A stretch of 64,000 nucleotides of DNA from Dialister pneumosintes. GTDB taxonomy: Bacteria; Bacillota; Negativicutes; Veillonellales; Dialisteraceae. Location of the stretch: contig NZ_CP017037.1 in NCBI RefSeq assembly GCF_001717505.1, positions 287,001 through 351,000 of the forward strand. The letters run 5' to 3'. The notes under the pieces were generated by a model, which searched no databases, was not told where the DNA came from, and saw only the letters and a list, made by a program, of their open reading frames with translations. Within the stretch, counting starts at the first letter, position 1; each line of letters opens with the position of its first letter. Below are positions 32,782 to 41,634 of the stretch, one piece after another. A program made the translations under genes and the position numbers.

Positions 32782-34686
32782 ATGGAAATATATAAGGCAA
32801 AAGTATTAGGATTTTGTTATGGTGTAAAACGTGCCATGAAAATTGTAAATGATACCAGCCAAGAGGGACAACCGGTAGTAACATTAGGACCACTTATTCA
32901 TAATCCACAAGCAGTAAAACGATTGATGAATAGAGGCGTTAGATCTGTAAATAATTTAGAAGAAGTAAAAAATAAAGAAATTGTAATTATTCGCTCGCAT
33001 GGTGTAGGTCCTTCGTGTTATAATGACATCAAGTGCAAAAATCTGACACTGGTTGATGCTACATGTCCTTTTGTTAAAAGAAATCAAGATATAGCAAAAA
33101 AACTTTCACATGAGGGGCATCAGCTGATACTCATAGGCGAAAAAAACCATCCTGAATTAAAGAGTATTGCAGCATGGGTAGAAGGTAAACATCCGGTTAT
33201 TATCGAAAATATGGAAGATGTACAAAGGATGCCTTCTTTTGATGAAGCACATATTGTTATTCAGACAACTTTTTCTATGGTTCTAGCAGAAGAACTTATT
33301 GCATCTATACAGAAAAAAGTAGGGACGTTAGGTGTACATAAAACTATTTGTCAAGCAACATCAGAAAGACAAAAGGCTGCTAAAGAGTTGGCAGGAAAAG
33401 TAAATGTGATGATAGTTATTGGTGGTCGCAACAGTGCAAATACTGGTCGATTGGCAGAGGTCTGTCGGGCAGCGGGTGCTAGAACACATCATATCGAAAC
33501 GGCTAAAGAAATTCGCAAAGAATGGTTTCACAGCCAGTATAAGGTTGGCATCACGGCCGGTGCATCCACACCGGACTGGATCATAGAGGAGGTAGTTTGT
33601 ATTATGGAAGACATGGGAAAAATGCTGGAGATGGAGGAACAGAATCTCGATTATAAGAAAGGTGATGTTATAAACGGTGAAGTTATCGAATTATTTGATA
33701 ACCGTGCGTATGTATCCTTTGGTTATAAGACGGAAGCTGTTTTACCGATTCATGAATATTCTTATCCGGAACCGGAATCCCTTAAGGACGTTTTAAAAAT
33801 TGGCGATCCAATTAAGGCAGTCATTGTTAATGGAGTAAGAGAAGACAATCCGATTTATATTTCTAAGATTAAATTAGATCGTTTGTCTGAATGGGATGAT
33901 GTAGAAGCAGCATTCGAAAAAGGTGAACCGGTTGAATGTGAAGGTATCGAATCTATTAAGGTTGGACTTCTTATTCAAATTAATTCTCTCCGCGGTTTTA
34001 TTCCGTTGTCTCAGGGGGATTTGAGATTCGTTCATTCTCTTTCTAATTTAGTAGGAAAGAAATTCATGGCTAAGATTCTTGAAGTTGACCGTGTTAAGAA
34101 TCGTTTAGTTCTTTCTCGTAAGGCTGTTCTTGAAGTACAACGTGATGAAGAACTCAAGGTTATTGAAGATGCTTATGCTAACGGAGACACTCTGCAGGGA
34201 ACAGTTAAGAAAATTATGCCATATGGAGCTTTCATCGGTGTTAACGGCGTAGAAGGGTTACTTCATATTTCTGATATTTCTTGGAAGAAGATTGCGAAGG
34301 TGGAAGATGTACTTCAGCCTGGAGAAGTTATTGATGTGAAGATTAAATCCTATGACGCTGAAAAGCAGAGAATTTCTTTTACACATAAAGAATGCATTCC
34401 AAATCCATGGGAAACCTCTATTCATGGACATAAAATTGACGATGTTGTAGATGCGAAGGTTGTAAAGATTTTGGATTTTGGTGCGATTGTTGAATTGGCA
34501 GATGGTTTGACCGGTTTACTTCATGTAAATGAAATGACAAATGATCATAATAAGAAACCGGGAGATGTTTGCAATGTAGGCGATGCAATTAAAGTTCGTA
34601 TTATCGGTATTGATGAAGAGCGCAGAAGAATCAGCTTCTCTTTGGCAGAAGCGATTAATCAGGAAACGACAGAAGACGCTGAATAA
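32782..34686 (+). CDS. ispH: IspH-ribosomal protein S1 fusion (HMBPP reductase / S1)
   Basis: The first ~280 residues are 4-hydroxy-3-methylbut-2-enyl diphosphate reductase, the last step of the MEP isoprenoid pathway. Iron-sulfur cysteines lie in GFCYGVKRAM, DATCPFVK and TICQATSERQ. After a linker near residue 285 come four S1 RNA-binding repeats, for example GTVKKIMPYGAFIGVNGVEG and DAKVVKILDFGAIVELADG. The 634-residue fusion occurs in Clostridia and Negativicutes. GGTGGGGAG precedes the ATG. Confidence 0.95.
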   Translation: MEIYKAKVLGFCYGVKRAMKIVNDTSQEGQPVVTLGPLIHNPQAVKRLMNRGVRSVNNLEEVKNKEIVIIRSHGVGPSCYNDIKCKNLTLVDATCPFVKRNQDIAKKLSHEGHQLILIGEKNHPELKSIAAWVEGKHPVIIENMEDVQRMPSFDEAHIVIQTTFSMVLAEELIASIQKKVGTLGVHKTICQATSERQKAAKELAGKVNVMIVIGGRNSANTGRLAEVCRAAGARTHHIETAKEIRKEWFHSQYKVGITAGASTPDWIIEEVVCIMEDMGKMLEMEEQNLDYKKGDVINGEVIELFDNRAYVSFGYKTEAVLPIHEYSYPEPESLKDVLKIGDPIKAVIVNGVREDNPIYISKIKLDRLSEWDDVEAAFEKGEPVECEGIESIKVGLLIQINSLRGFIPLSQGDLRFVHSLSNLVGKKFMAKILEVDRVKNRLVLSRKAVLEVQRDEELKVIEDAYANGDTLQGTVKKIMPYGAFIGVNGVEGLLHISDISWKKIAKVEDVLQPGEVIDVKIKSYDAEKQRISFTHKECIPNPWETSIHGHKIDDVVDAKVVKILDFGAIVELADGLTGLLHVNEMTNDHNKKPGDVCNVGDAIKVRIIGIDEERRRISFSLAEAINQETTEDAE

Positions 34687-34709
34687 TTTTATGTATTCAA
34701 TTGCATTGT

Positions 34710-34863
34710 CTGTCGAAATGTAATGAGTATGTTATGCGTTTCGACAGCAGGTTGATATGCTTTTCTATTAAACTAGATAGCAACTCCTGCTGGGGATATT
34801 TATAGAAAAGAAAATGCGGGAGTCATTGTGCAGTAATGGCGATGGCTGCCGCATGTCTTTTTA
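34710..34863 (+). other. Chain of alternative hairpins ending in a terminator-like stem, upstream of der
   Basis: Five segments can pair successively: 34710-34718 with 34739-34747 (9 bp), 34745-34751 with 34786-34792 (7 bp), 34783-34790 with 34816-34823 (8 bp, one G-T), and 34814-34819 with 34849-34854 followed by TCTTTTT. Neighbouring pairs share bases and exclude each other, as in attenuators. No ligand class or protein-binding site is recognised. The 283-bp gap also contains an AAAAAGAA/TTCTTTTT hairpin at 34922-34940. Confidence 0.45.
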
Positions 34864-34969
34864 TATTCAGAAATTTTAGATGTGATAAATGGTAATTAGG
34901 GAATAAGGGCTATTTCTACCTAAAAAGAATTTTTCTTTTTACTCTATCAACAGAAAGGAAATACAAGAT

Positions 34970-36298
34970 ATGAGCAAACCTTTTGTTGCAATAGTAGGGA
35001 GACCAAACGTTGGTAAATCAACTCTGCTTAACGGGCTTGCACAACGCCACGTATCTATCGTAGAAGATATTCCGGGCGTAACACGAGATCGAATTTATTG
35101 TAATGTACAATGGCTTGATAAAGAATTTACTATGATTGACACCGGTGGCATTGAATTTAGGAATAAAGCAGATCAACTTATTGACGGAATTCGGGAACAA
35201 GCTCAATTAGCTATGGACGAGGCAGATGTGATTCTTTTCGTCGTAGATGCACGAACGGGGATTACTAAAGATGATAATATTATTGCGGACATGCTTCGTA
35301 GAACAGGAAAACCGGTAGTATTAGCTGTTAATAAAGTGGATACGGAAACATTAGAATTATCTGTTTATGAATTTTATTCGTTAGGGTTAGGGGATCCTAT
35401 TGGTGTATCTGCAGTAAATCGACTTGGATTTGGAGATTTATTAGATCAAGTTACGGCAGGCTTTCCTGATGCTACTTTAGAAGAGAATGAAGATATTATT
35501 CGTACTGCTATTATTGGACGTCCTAATGTAGGAAAATCAACTCTTGTTAATTCCCTTTTGGGATATCAACGTTCCTTAGTTGCAGATGAAATGGGAACTA
35601 CTCGTGATGCTATTGACTCTGTTTGGCATTATAAAGGAAAAGGTTTTATTTTAGTGGATACTGCCGGTATGCGCAAAAAAGGAAAAATTAATGAACCTTT
35701 AGAAAAATATAGTGTGATTCGTTCCATTAAAGCTATTGATAATTGTGATGTAGCTGTATTAGTGCTTGATGCAGAAGCCGGTGTAACAGAACAAGATAAA
35801 AAAATTGCAGGATATGTACATGAAGCAGGTAAAGGATTAATTTTAATGGTTAATAAGTGGGATACTATTGAAAAAGATACCAATACCATTAATGCTTTTA
35901 ATAAAGAAATTAGGGATTCTTTAGTATTTGCACAATACACGCCTATTCTTTATGGTTCGGCGTTAACAAAACAAAGAATTAATAAATTGGGAGAATATAT
36001 TTTCTTTGTAGCAGAACAACAAAGTATGCGTATTTCAACAGCTGTTTTAAATGATCTTTTAGAAGATGCGAAAATGGTGAATCCACCGCCGGCACATGCA
36101 GGTCGCATTGCAAAAATTTATTATATGACTCAAGTTGGAATAAAACCGCCCACTTTTGTATTGTTTACTAATGATGCTAACTTAATTCATTTCTCTTATG
36201 TACGCTTTATAGAAAATAGGTTAAGAGAATCTTTCGGTTTTGAAGGTTCGCCTATTCGTATAGTTGTTCGTAGCAAAAAGGATGGTGAAGAGCTATGA
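34970..36298 (+). CDS. der: Ribosome-associated GTPase Der (EngA)
   Basis: Der acts in 50S subunit maturation. The 442-residue protein has two G domains in tandem: GRPNVGKS near residue 10 with DTGG and NKVD, and GRPNVGKS near residue 184 with DTAGMRKKG and NKWD. A KH-like C-terminal domain ends in RIVVRSKKDGEEL. GAAAGGAAA precedes the ATG. The stop overlaps plsY by four bases (ATGA). Confidence 0.97.
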   Translation: MSKPFVAIVGRPNVGKSTLLNGLAQRHVSIVEDIPGVTRDRIYCNVQWLDKEFTMIDTGGIEFRNKADQLIDGIREQAQLAMDEADVILFVVDARTGITKDDNIIADMLRRTGKPVVLAVNKVDTETLELSVYEFYSLGLGDPIGVSAVNRLGFGDLLDQVTAGFPDATLEENEDIIRTAIIGRPNVGKSTLVNSLLGYQRSLVADEMGTTRDAIDSVWHYKGKGFILVDTAGMRKKGKINEPLEKYSVIRSIKAIDNCDVAVLVLDAEAGVTEQDKKIAGYVHEAGKGLILMVNKWDTIEKDTNTINAFNKEIRDSLVFAQYTPILYGSALTKQRINKLGEYIFFVAEQQSMRISTAVLNDLLEDAKMVNPPPAHAGRIAKIYYMTQVGIKPPTFVLFTNDANLIHFSYVRFIENRLRESFGFEGSPIRIVVRSKKDGEEL

Positions 36299-36879
36299 TG
36301 GCTCTTTGCTGGATTGTGTTGGCTTATTTTATAGGAGCTATTCCTTGTGGTTATTTGATTGGACGCATTTTTTATGGAATAGATTTACGTATGCGAGGAA
36401 GTGGAAATATTGGTGCTACTAATGCGTATAGAGAATTGGGAATATTTCCTGCACTGATAGTTTTTATTTGTGATAGTGCAAAAGGATATCTGGCTGTATG
36501 GTTAGGTGATGTGTCGCCTCTTGTCGCTTTATTATGTGCGACTGCCGTTATTATTGGTAATGACTGGTCTGTTTTTTTGAAATTTAAAAGCGGAAAAGGT
36601 GTTGCATGTGGTGTAGGTGCATTTACCTATATTTGTCCGAGTGCTACCATTATAGCTTTTATAGTATGGATTTTGGTATTTATAGGAACAAGAATTGTAT
36701 CGTTAGCATCCATTATTGCGGCACCCGTAGTAGTTGTAGTACTTTTATTTACGAATATGCCGGTCGAATATGTTATATTTAGTATGATTGCAGCAATTAT
36801 TGTTGTAGGAAAGCATCATACTAATATAAAACGATTACTAAGAGGAGAAGAAAAGAAAATTTCTCGTGAGAAGAGGTAG
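36295..36879 (+). CDS. plsY: Glycerol-3-phosphate acyltransferase PlsY
   Basis: PlsY transfers the acyl group from acyl-phosphate to glycerol-3-phosphate. The 194-residue polytopic protein has the three loop motifs: RGSGNIGATNAYR, KFKSGKGVACGVG and GKHHTNIKRLLRGEE. Five or so membrane helices fit. It is coupled to der and lies 3 bp before gpsA, which supplies its substrate. Confidence 0.96.
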   Translation: MMALCWIVLAYFIGAIPCGYLIGRIFYGIDLRMRGSGNIGATNAYRELGIFPALIVFICDSAKGYLAVWLGDVSPLVALLCATAVIIGNDWSVFLKFKSGKGVACGVGAFTYICPSATIIAFIVWILVFIGTRIVSLASIIAAPVVVVVLLFTNMPVEYVIFSMIAAIIVVGKHHTNIKRLLRGEEKKISREKR

Positions 36880-36882
36880 CAA

Positions 36883-37905
36883 ATGAAGATTTCAATGATT
36901 GGCGCAGGTGGTTGGGGTATTGCAATGATTGCTCATTTAGCACATAACAATAAAGATATCACCTTATATTGTAGAAATCAGGAAACTGCTTTAGCATTAC
37001 AAAAAAACAGAGAAAGTAAAAAATATCTTCCGGGAATTTTTATTCCGGAGCATGTACATATTACCAGTAATCTAAAAGAAGCTACGATAGATAAAGAGTG
37101 CATTATTATTTCTACACCTTCATCAGCTTTGGAAGACACAATAAAAGATTTATCTATTTACCTAAAAAAAGATGCTATTGTAGTTTGTGCTTCAAAAGGA
37201 CTATCCTATCCTGATGGTGGCTGTTTATCAGATGTTATAGCTAAACAATTAAAAGGTGTTACCGATAATATTGTGGTTTTATCAGGCCCTAATCATGCAG
37301 AAGAAGTTGGCAAAGGACTTCCTGCTGCTACTGTAGTTGCTTCAAAAAAAGAACGAGCGGCTCATGCCGTACAAGATCTTTATATGTCTTCAAATTTTAG
37401 AGTATATTGCAGTACTGATATTATAGGTGTTGAGTATGGTGGGGCATTAAAAAATATTATTGCTATTGCGTCCGGTGTTCAAGATGGATTGGGGTTGGGA
37501 GATAATTCTCGTGCAGCACTTATTACACGTGGACTTAATGAGATTACACGGTTTGGAGTTGCATTTGGAGCAAAATCTGAAACTTTTTATGGATTATCCG
37601 GAATTGGCGATTTAATTGCTACCTGTACAAGTACACATAGTCGCAACTATAATGCAGGTATTAAGTTGGCGAATGGGATGACTAAAAATCAAATATTAGC
37701 AGAAACCAGTATGGTGGTAGAAGGATTTAGAACAACGGAAATTGTATATTCTATAGCACAGAAAATAGGAATCGATATGCCTATTACTTCTGAAATTTAC
37801 CGATTAATGCATGGAATACATTCTCCTCGTCAAGCAGTAGATTGTTTAATGACACGTTCTAAAAAAAATGAAACAGATAAGAGATTACATGAAATTTTTG
37901 AATAG
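36883..37905 (+). CDS. gpsA: Glycerol-3-phosphate dehydrogenase [NAD(P)+]
   Basis: GpsA reduces dihydroxyacetone phosphate to glycerol-3-phosphate for phospholipid synthesis. The N-terminal nucleotide motif is GAGGWGIAM, followed by SKGL and LSGPNHAEEV. The catalytic Lys lies in GVEYGGALKNIIAIASG. The 340-residue length is normal. It sits directly behind plsY, so the two enzymes act consecutively. Confidence 0.96.
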   Translation: MKISMIGAGGWGIAMIAHLAHNNKDITLYCRNQETALALQKNRESKKYLPGIFIPEHVHITSNLKEATIDKECIIISTPSSALEDTIKDLSIYLKKDAIVVCASKGLSYPDGGCLSDVIAKQLKGVTDNIVVLSGPNHAEEVGKGLPAATVVASKKERAAHAVQDLYMSSNFRVYCSTDIIGVEYGGALKNIIAIASGVQDGLGLGDNSRAALITRGLNEITRFGVAFGAKSETFYGLSGIGDLIATCTSTHSRNYNAGIKLANGMTKNQILAETSMVVEGFRTTEIVYSIAQKIGIDMPITSEIYRLMHGIHSPRQAVDCLMTRSKKNETDKRLHEIFE

Positions 37906-37985
37906 AGACTATCAATCTATTTAGTGTGCTATGTTATAATTAAATTAGTGTATGATTATGATGTAGTAAATGAGGGAATAGAATA

Positions 37986-38540
37986 ATGTTACGAATTATT
38001 TCAGGTACGGCTAAAGGTACTGTACTTGAAACGCCTAAAGGTGAAAATACACGTCCTACATTAGGAAGTACTCGAGAAAGCATCTTTAATGTACTTGCAA
38101 ATATAGGTATAATAGAAAGCAGAGTTCTTGATGTTTTTGCAGGTACCGGTGCTCTTGGACTGGAAGCGCTAAGTCGTGGAGCAGCAAAAGCCACTTTTAT
38201 TGATAAAAATACAAGTGCTATCATAAAGAGAAATGCAAAAAAGTGCCATATGGAAACGCAGGTGGAAATTCTTGCGGGAGATGTGTTTCAATCGTTAACT
38301 TCTTTAGAAGGAAAAGCTTTTGATTATTTATTTATAGACCCACCTTATGAAAGAGATTTTATAAATAAAATTATTGAATTCATTTTTAAATATCGATTGG
38401 TAAGTCAAGGGGCTATATTAATAGTGGAACACACTACAAAAGAGCCAATTAATCTGGAAGCAATTTCTGATAAATGTACTCTTTGGAAAGAAAAAAAACG
38501 GGGTATGACACTAGTCACCTATTTACGATGTCATGTATAG
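37986..38540 (+). CDS. rsmD: 16S rRNA (guanine966-N2)-methyltransferase RsmD
   Basis: The 184-residue SAM-dependent methyltransferase shows the binding motif LDVFAGTGALGLEALSRGA and the catalytic FIDPPYE. TRPTLGSTRESIFNVL near residue 25 is family-specific. It starts 80 bp after gpsA behind GAGGGAATAGAATA. It ends just before coaD, the usual rsmD-coaD pairing. Confidence 0.95.
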   Translation: MLRIISGTAKGTVLETPKGENTRPTLGSTRESIFNVLANIGIIESRVLDVFAGTGALGLEALSRGAAKATFIDKNTSAIIKRNAKKCHMETQVEILAGDVFQSLTSLEGKAFDYLFIDPPYERDFINKIIEFIFKYRLVSQGAILIVEHTTKEPINLEAISDKCTLWKEKKRGMTLVTYLRCHV

Positions 38541-38548
38541 GAGAACCT

Positions 38549-39043
38549 ATGAAGTTAGCGATTTATCCAGGTAGTTTTGATCCTATTACCAATGGACATT
38601 TAAATGTTATTGAACGGGCTTCAAAATTGGTAGATCATTTGATTGTAGCGGTATTAGATAACCCTAATAAGCAGTCGATGTTTACGATGGGAGAACGTGT
38701 ACATATGTTAAAAAAAGTAACAGAAACACTTTCTAATGTTGAAATCGATAGCTCTCATAAGTTACTCTATGAATATGCACAAGAAAAAAATTGTAAATTT
38801 CTTGTTCGAGGCATTCGGTTCTATGCTGAGTTTGAATCTGAATTTCAACGAGCGTTATTGTTGCGAAAGATAGCTCCACAACTTGAAACAATATTTTTGA
38901 CAACAGAGAGTGAGTACTCTTATTTAAGTTCAAGTATTGTTAAAGAGATTGCATTTTTTGGTGGGGATATTAAACAAATGGTACCGTCTTATGTTGAAAC
39001 AATGATTCAAGGGAAAATTAAGATTCATAAAAGCGAGGTATAA
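38549..39043 (+). CDS. coaD: Phosphopantetheine adenylyltransferase
   Basis: CoaD adenylylates 4'-phosphopantetheine in coenzyme A synthesis. The family start MKLAIYPGSFDPITNGHLNV contains the nucleotidyltransferase TxGH motif, and YSYLSSSIVKEIA carries the C-terminal signature. I use ATG 38549 behind AGGAGAACCT; the longer frame from 38474 overlaps rsmD. The product has 164 residues. Confidence 0.96.
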   Translation: MKLAIYPGSFDPITNGHLNVIERASKLVDHLIVAVLDNPNKQSMFTMGERVHMLKKVTETLSNVEIDSSHKLLYEYAQEKNCKFLVRGIRFYAEFESEFQRALLLRKIAPQLETIFLTTESEYSYLSSSIVKEIAFFGGDIKQMVPSYVETMIQGKIKIHKSEV

Positions 39044-39046
39044 GCG

Positions 39047-39523
39047 ATGGAAACCAGAAAATTATTAGAAGAGCTTGAAAATGCAGTATTAAATGCATCA
39101 GATGTACCTTTTACCAACAAAAAAATGGTAGATAAAGATGACGTATCACGTATTATAGATGCTATTAACCAATCATTGCCGAATGAATTGGAAAGTGCTA
39201 AACGTATTGTGGCAGATAAAGAAAGAATTCTTTTAGATGCTGAAAAGAAGGCTGATGATACCATTGCACAAGCAAAAGATTATATTGCAAGAATTACAGA
39301 AGAAAGCGAATTAGTAAAACAAGCACAGGAAAGAGCTAATGAACTTACTACTTCTGCTAATCAAGCAGCTGATGAACTTAGAACCAGTTCTGTTACTTAT
39401 GCTACCGATGTATTAAAGTATGTAGAAACTAATTTAGAAAATATTCTTGATAGTTTGCGTAAAAATAGACAAAGTTTGATTGATTCCAATACACAGCCAA
39501 CAACATCTCAGAATGAAGAATAA
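39047..39523 (+). CDS. Coiled-coil protein, ATPase-subunit-H-like, 158 residues
   Basis: The protein is soluble, acidic and largely alpha-helical, with a long coiled coil from about residue 45 to 135 (ESAKRIVADKERILLDAEKK). Similar helical proteins, often called V-type ATPase subunit H-like or DivIVA-like, follow coaD in many Firmicutes. The function is unknown. It starts 3 bp after coaD and is followed by a terminator, so it ends the operon. Confidence 0.75.
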   Translation: METRKLLEELENAVLNASDVPFTNKKMVDKDDVSRIIDAINQSLPNELESAKRIVADKERILLDAEKKADDTIAQAKDYIARITEESELVKQAQERANELTTSANQAADELRTSSVTYATDVLKYVETNLENILDSLRKNRQSLIDSNTQPTTSQNEE

Positions 39524-39526
39524 AAT

Positions 39527-39567
39527 AAAGAAAGAGTTACAGTAAAGGGGCTGTAACTCTTTCTTTA
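39527..39567 (+). terminator. Terminator after the coaD operon
   Basis: AAAGAAAGAGTTACAG and CTGTAACTCTTTCTTT form a 16-bp stem around TAAAGGGG. Confidence 0.92.
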
Positions 39568-39611
39568 TGGGAAATTTTAAAAAATTGTAGATGAGGAATT
39601 AGGGGGAGTTT

Positions 39612-40181
39612 ATGATTTGGCAAACTGCAGATGGTAATTTTGATAGGAGATTTATTGGATTAGTAATTATTATAGCAGTCATTATATCTGTGTTAGGATT
39701 ATATACTTATCACTTGGCTTATCACGTAGATGATATAGAAGAGATTATTTCAAATGATACATCTACTCTTTATAAAGAAGGCGGAGTACTTGTTTATATT
39801 ACCGGAGCAGTAAAAAATCCGGGAGTATATGAAATGCCTAAAGAAAGTCATATTTATGATGCAATTCAGGCTGCAGGAGATATCTTGCCTTATGCAGATG
39901 TAGAGAATATAGATTTAACTGCATTAGTTGGAGAGTCGCCATATATTCTCATAAAAACTAATCCACAAAAAGTAAATATAAATGCAATCGGAAAAGTAAA
40001 TATTAATTATGCAGGCGAAGCAGAATTAATGACTTTAAAAGGTATTGGAAAATCAACTGCAGAGAAAATTAGTCATTACCGTAAAGAGCATGGACTGTTT
40101 TTTAAGAAAGAAGATTTAAAAAAAGTTCCCGGTATAGGTGAAACTAAATATAGTAAGATAGAGGAACAAATTACTTTGTGA
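39612..40181 (+). CDS. comEA: Competence DNA receptor ComEA
   Basis: ComEA binds incoming double-stranded DNA in the periplasm during natural transformation. An N-terminal membrane anchor (about residues 15-38) is followed by a SLBB domain (VYITGAVKNPGVYEMP) and two helix-hairpin-helix motifs (INYAGEAELMTLKGIGKSTA and FKKEDLKKVPGIGETKY). The 189-residue length fits. comEC lies 2.4 kb downstream, separated by a leftward antiporter gene and its regulator. Confidence 0.93.
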   Translation: MIWQTADGNFDRRFIGLVIIIAVIISVLGLYTYHLAYHVDDIEEIISNDTSTLYKEGGVLVYITGAVKNPGVYEMPKESHIYDAIQAAGDILPYADVENIDLTALVGESPYILIKTNPQKVNINAIGKVNINYAGEAELMTLKGIGKSTAEKISHYRKEHGLFFKKEDLKKVPGIGETKYSKIEEQITL

Positions 40182-40186
40182 GTGTA

Positions 40187-40214
40187 AAAAGCTACCTATT
40201 ATGGTAGCTTTTTT
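40187..40214. terminator. Bidirectional terminator between comEA and the antiporter gene
   Basis: AAAAGCTACC and GGTAGCTTTT pair around TATTAT, with a T run; it overlaps the end of the convergent leftward gene. Confidence 0.88.
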
Positions 40215-41529
40215 ATATTCTCGCACGAACTTTTTGTTTTATCAAAGGAAGATTTTGAACTAATAAATTCCAGAGCGGTACAAGGAAAAGATAAAAAGCG
40301 GTTAATATGCTTAATGTAGGTGCACCAACAGTAACTAGTGGAACTGCATCTGCAATTGACCATGGAATTAAAGGCGCTGTTACCACTGCAGTGTTTTCTA
40401 AATCCGAAGCGAATTGTGCACGATCATTTTCTAAAGGATGACATAGTTGGTTAGTAAGCATAATTGCTAAGGATTGGTTACAGGATATAGTTGCTGAAAG
40501 AATAGAAACCAAAAGAATAGTCCCAAATGGAGAAAGGTAATCACTTAGAATGATTATACGTTTTTGAATATGATCAAGAAATCCGGTCCCTTCAAACATT
40601 CCTGAAAAACTGGATGAAATGCACACAATTCCCATAACAGAAAGCATAGAAATAAGTCCACCACCGCCCATAATCATTGCGATCTCACTATTTTCAGGTG
40701 TAAAACCGGAAATAAGAAGAGGAAAAATTTTACTTAGTGGCATTCCTTGTACTAATACACTAAGTATAAGCCCTATTAATGTACTAATTGTAAGTGTTAT
40801 TTTTACATTAACTCGAAAGAGTGCTAAAACTAAAACTGTAATTACCGGAAGTAGGGTGAGTGGTGTCATGACATAGTGTGTAGCCAGAAGATCTCTAGAT
40901 GCTGTAGAAGTTTCTGTATATGGAAGTTGTAAGCCTAATAATAAATATAAGATACAGGATATGATAAAAGGAACAGCTGCTGTTTTAAACATCGTTTTTA
41001 TATTTTCTAATTGGTCGGTATGAGTAAGTGTGCTGACTAGGAGGCAACTGGTAGATACAGGAGAGCATCGATCTCCAAAATAAATTCCTGCCAACATGGC
41101 ACCGCCGGTATATATGATAGGGATATTCATACTATTTGCCATTGTAACGCAGATAACACCTATAGTAGCGGCACTTCCAAAAGCAGTTCCAATTAAAAAT
41201 GATACTAAGGCACATAATAAAAAAGTAAGAATAATCATACTTTGAGGAGCAAAAAATATAGAGGTTTCATATACAATATAAGCAATAGAGCCGCAAGAGC
41301 GCCATACGGCAGTGAGCATACCGATAAGCATAAAAGTAATAAGAACGGTTTGTACCATAGATATTCCATTTTGGCAATAAGAGAGCATTTCTTTTATTGT
41401 TTTGCCTTTATGAATACCATAAAAGAAAAACATACTCCATCCGATGAAGAGTGCAATAAACATAGAATATCCGGACAAGACACAAGTAATCAAAATGATT
41501 GCAAATGCAATTAATAAAAGTGATTCCAT
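40213..41529 (-). CDS. NhaC-family antiporter-type transporter (third, divergent copy)
   Basis: The 438-residue protein has about 11-12 membrane helices. AGIYFGDRCSPVSTS corresponds to the GDHxSPxxDT motif of the NhaC family, and FLIGTAFGSAATIGVI to the FxTGTSWGT segment. It is clearly more distant than the two tandem copies, as the Asp-Thr pair of the motif is replaced by Ser residues. AGGAGC lies before the ATG. It is divergent from a LysR-type gene, which probably controls it. The substrate is unknown. Confidence 0.8.
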   Translation of the reverse strand: MESLLLIAFAIILITCVLSGYSMFIALFIGWSMFFFYGIHKGKTIKEMLSYCQNGISMVQTVLITFMLIGMLTAVWRSCGSIAYIVYETSIFFAPQSMIILTFLLCALVSFLIGTAFGSAATIGVICVTMANSMNIPIIYTGGAMLAGIYFGDRCSPVSTSCLLVSTLTHTDQLENIKTMFKTAAVPFIISCILYLLLGLQLPYTETSTASRDLLATHYVMTPLTLLPVITVLVLALFRVNVKITLTISTLIGLILSVLVQGMPLSKIFPLLISGFTPENSEIAMIMGGGGLISMLSVMGIVCISSSFSGMFEGTGFLDHIQKRIIILSDYLSPFGTILLVSILSATISCNQSLAIMLTNQLCHPLENDRAQFASDLENTAVVTAPLIPWSIADAVPLVTVGAPTLSILTAFYLFLVPLWNLLVQNLPLIKQKVRARI

Positions 41530-41555
41530 AAAAAGCTCCTTTGTAATATAAAAAC

Positions 41556-41584
41556 ATTATAGATTCTCACATTACAGGATACAA
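41556..41584 (-). promoter_or_regulatory. Promoter of the third NhaC-family gene
   Basis: On the minus strand TTGTAT (41584-41579) and TATAAT (41561-41556) are 17 bp apart, in the short space shared with the LysR gene. Confidence 0.65.
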
Positions 41585-41634
41585 ACTGAAAAAATACGGT
41601 ATAATATACAAGGAAAATACTGTAGGAGGTTTTT

